A DNA stretch of 64,000 nucleotides from Deinococcus soli (ex Cha et al. 2016) (GTDB taxonomy: Bacteria > Deinococcota > Deinococci > Deinococcales > Deinococcaceae). The position numbers and the translations under genes were made by a program. The number at the start of each line of letters is the position of its first letter. The stretch's first letter is position 1. Shown piece by piece: positions 63,201-64,000 of this stretch. The notes under the pieces were generated by a model. That model was not told where the DNA came from and ran no database searches. It saw only the letters and a program-made list of their open reading frames with translations. Location of the stretch: assembly GCF_001007995.1 (NCBI RefSeq), contig NZ_CP011389.1:2456501-2520500 (forward strand), given 5' to 3'.

Positions 63201-64000
63201 CGCCCACCCGCGGTGTCCGGCACGTCGAGTACGTGGGGCGCAAGCCCGCGCAGTGCATCGCGGTGGCCGCTGCCGACCGCCTGTACGTCACCGACCAGTA
63301 CATCGTCACGCACAACACCGTTCAGACCCTGTCGCACCTGCTGCTGGAGAAGGAATCGGGCCGCGCGGACCGGCCCAGTCTGGTGATCGCGCCGACCAGC
63401 GTGATCGGCAACTGGCAGGCGGAAGCGGCGAAGTTCACGCCGGACCTGCGGGTGCTGACCCTGCACGGCAAGGACCGCCGCGCGCAGTTCGCGCAGATCC
63501 CGGGACATGACCTGATCCTCACGACGTACCCGCTGCTGCCGCGCGACATCACGGAACTGGGTGCCTTCGAGTACCACCTCGTGATCCTCGACGAGGCGCA
63601 GAACATCAAGAACACCCGCACGGCCGCCGCGAAGGCCGCCGGGAGCCTCAGCGCCCGCCACCGCCTCGCCCTGACCGGCACGCCGCTGGAAAACCACCTG
63701 GGTGAGCTGTGGTCGCAGTTCAACTTCCTCGCGCCGGGCCTGCTGCACGACGAGAAGACCTTCCGCGAGCTGTACCGCACGCCCATCGAGAAACGCGGCG
63801 AGGCGTCCCGCCGTCAGGCGCTGGCCGCCCGGGTGCGCCCGTTCATCCTGCGCCGCGAGAAACGCGACGTGGCGCGTGAACTGCCTCCCAAGACCGAGAT
63901 CCCGGTGCGCGTCACGCTGGACGGCGACCAGCGCGACCTGTACGAGACGGTGCGCGTCACGACCGAAACCCGCGTCCGCGAGGAACTCCGCGCGCGCGGC
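60275..64000 (+). CDS. SNF2-family DEAD/DEAH-like ATPase with SWIM zinc finger, interrupted by an intein; runs off the right edge
   Basis: At least 1242 codons, open at the window end. The N-terminus holds a SWIM zinc finger [18 protein letters not shown] (about residue 69-86), and a long middle region of unknown fold leads to the SNF2 helicase core from about 650: [32 protein letters not shown], then after the intein [37 protein letters not shown] (DExx box) and [21 protein letters not shown]. Proteins of this RapA/HepA-like type remodel DNA-protein complexes using ATP. The intein sits between the Lys and Thr of the Walker A motif, so splicing is needed for activity. The C-terminal helicase lobe lies beyond the edge. 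Confidence 0.9.
   Translation, partial: [1242 protein letters not shown]
62288..63316 (+). mobile_element. intein with LAGLIDADG homing endonuclease in the SNF2 Walker A motif
   Basis: A 343-residue insertion between DDMGLGK and TVQTLS. Block A is [26 protein letters not shown], beginning with Ala rather than Cys or Ser; block B is [13 protein letters not shown] with the His but Asp for the usual Thr; the endonuclease motifs are [10 protein letters not shown] and [12 protein letters not shown]; blocks F and G read [21 protein letters not shown], ending in His-Asn. The +1 extein residue is Thr. An Ala1 intein splices by direct attack of the +1 residue on the upstream peptide bond. Inteins at this site are known in Deinococcus SNF2 proteins. 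Confidence 0.93.

Noticed and set aside
61220..63748. 842-residue open frame on the minus strand
   Set aside because: It is antisense to the SNF2 gene and its intein and has no recognisable domain.

Overview
The window is high-GC (roughly two thirds G+C) bacterial chromosome with dense, short-spaced genes. The gene set, the protein sequences and the intergenic repeats fit a member of the genus Deinococcus. The most telling feature is the promoter layout. More than twenty genes carry a -10 hexamer of the form TAnnnT (TACACT, TACGCT, TACAGT, TAGACT and similar) only 6-7 bases before the start codon, so their mRNAs should begin at or next to the start codon. Such leaderless transcripts are common in Deinococcus. 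There are no rRNA or tRNA genes, no CRISPR array and no prophage. I place about 50 protein genes.

Layout. 1-9.2 kb: a gene cut by the left edge, hisC, a cysteine-cluster protein, a phosphotransferase, a flavin reductase, a secreted CAP protein, msrB, an acyl-CoA carboxylase beta subunit under a PaaR-like operator, a ZapE-type ATPase and an S4 RNA-binding protein. 9.3-16.5 kb: a PAS-GGDEF-EAL protein with eroded active sites, a structured intergenic RNA candidate, a Tat-exported metallo-beta-lactamase-fold enzyme, argB, a GNAT enzyme and a SulP transporter. 16.5-25.5 kb: a cation:proton antiporter fused to a ubiquitin-type zinc finger, an orphan histidine kinase, a PfkB kinase with mltG, two unknown genes and mutL. 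25.5-31 kb: a TetR regulator diverging from a quinone reductase across twin operators, mutS, an MGCDIH-type protein and an SDR. 31-37.4 kb: tatA-tatC, lgt, glmU and an ABC exporter pair. 37.4-41.7 kb: a leaderless 50-residue secreted peptide gene beside a large helical-repeat protein, a YciI protein and a carboxynorspermidine-synthase-like dehydrogenase. 41.8-49.4 kb: catalase, then coxM-coxS-coxL with the form I carbon monoxide dehydrogenase signature and an XdhC-YHS maturation protein. 49.4-56.4 kb: a GH3 beta-glucosidase with a LacI-type operator, then a tightly coupled four-gene operon (epimerase, metallo-lactonase-like protein, adenylate-forming enzyme, ketosynthase III) that resembles the olefin/beta-lactone (ole) pathway. 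56.8-64 kb: aroA, yiaA, a sorbosone-dehydrogenase-like lipoprotein and a SNF2-family ATPase with an intein inside its Walker A motif, running off the right edge.

How the parts fit. Much of the window is housekeeping: mismatch repair, cell wall precursors and lipoprotein maturation, protein export, histidine, arginine and aromatic amino-acid synthesis. Accessory metabolism is grouped in two operons, cox (CO or other carbon-monoxide-like trace-gas oxidation) and the ole-like cluster (condensation of acyl chains to an unknown product). Several small repeat families lie in the gaps: a 66-bp element in three copies, palindromes built from heptanucleotides, and a diverged pair of Deinococcus-type small repeats.
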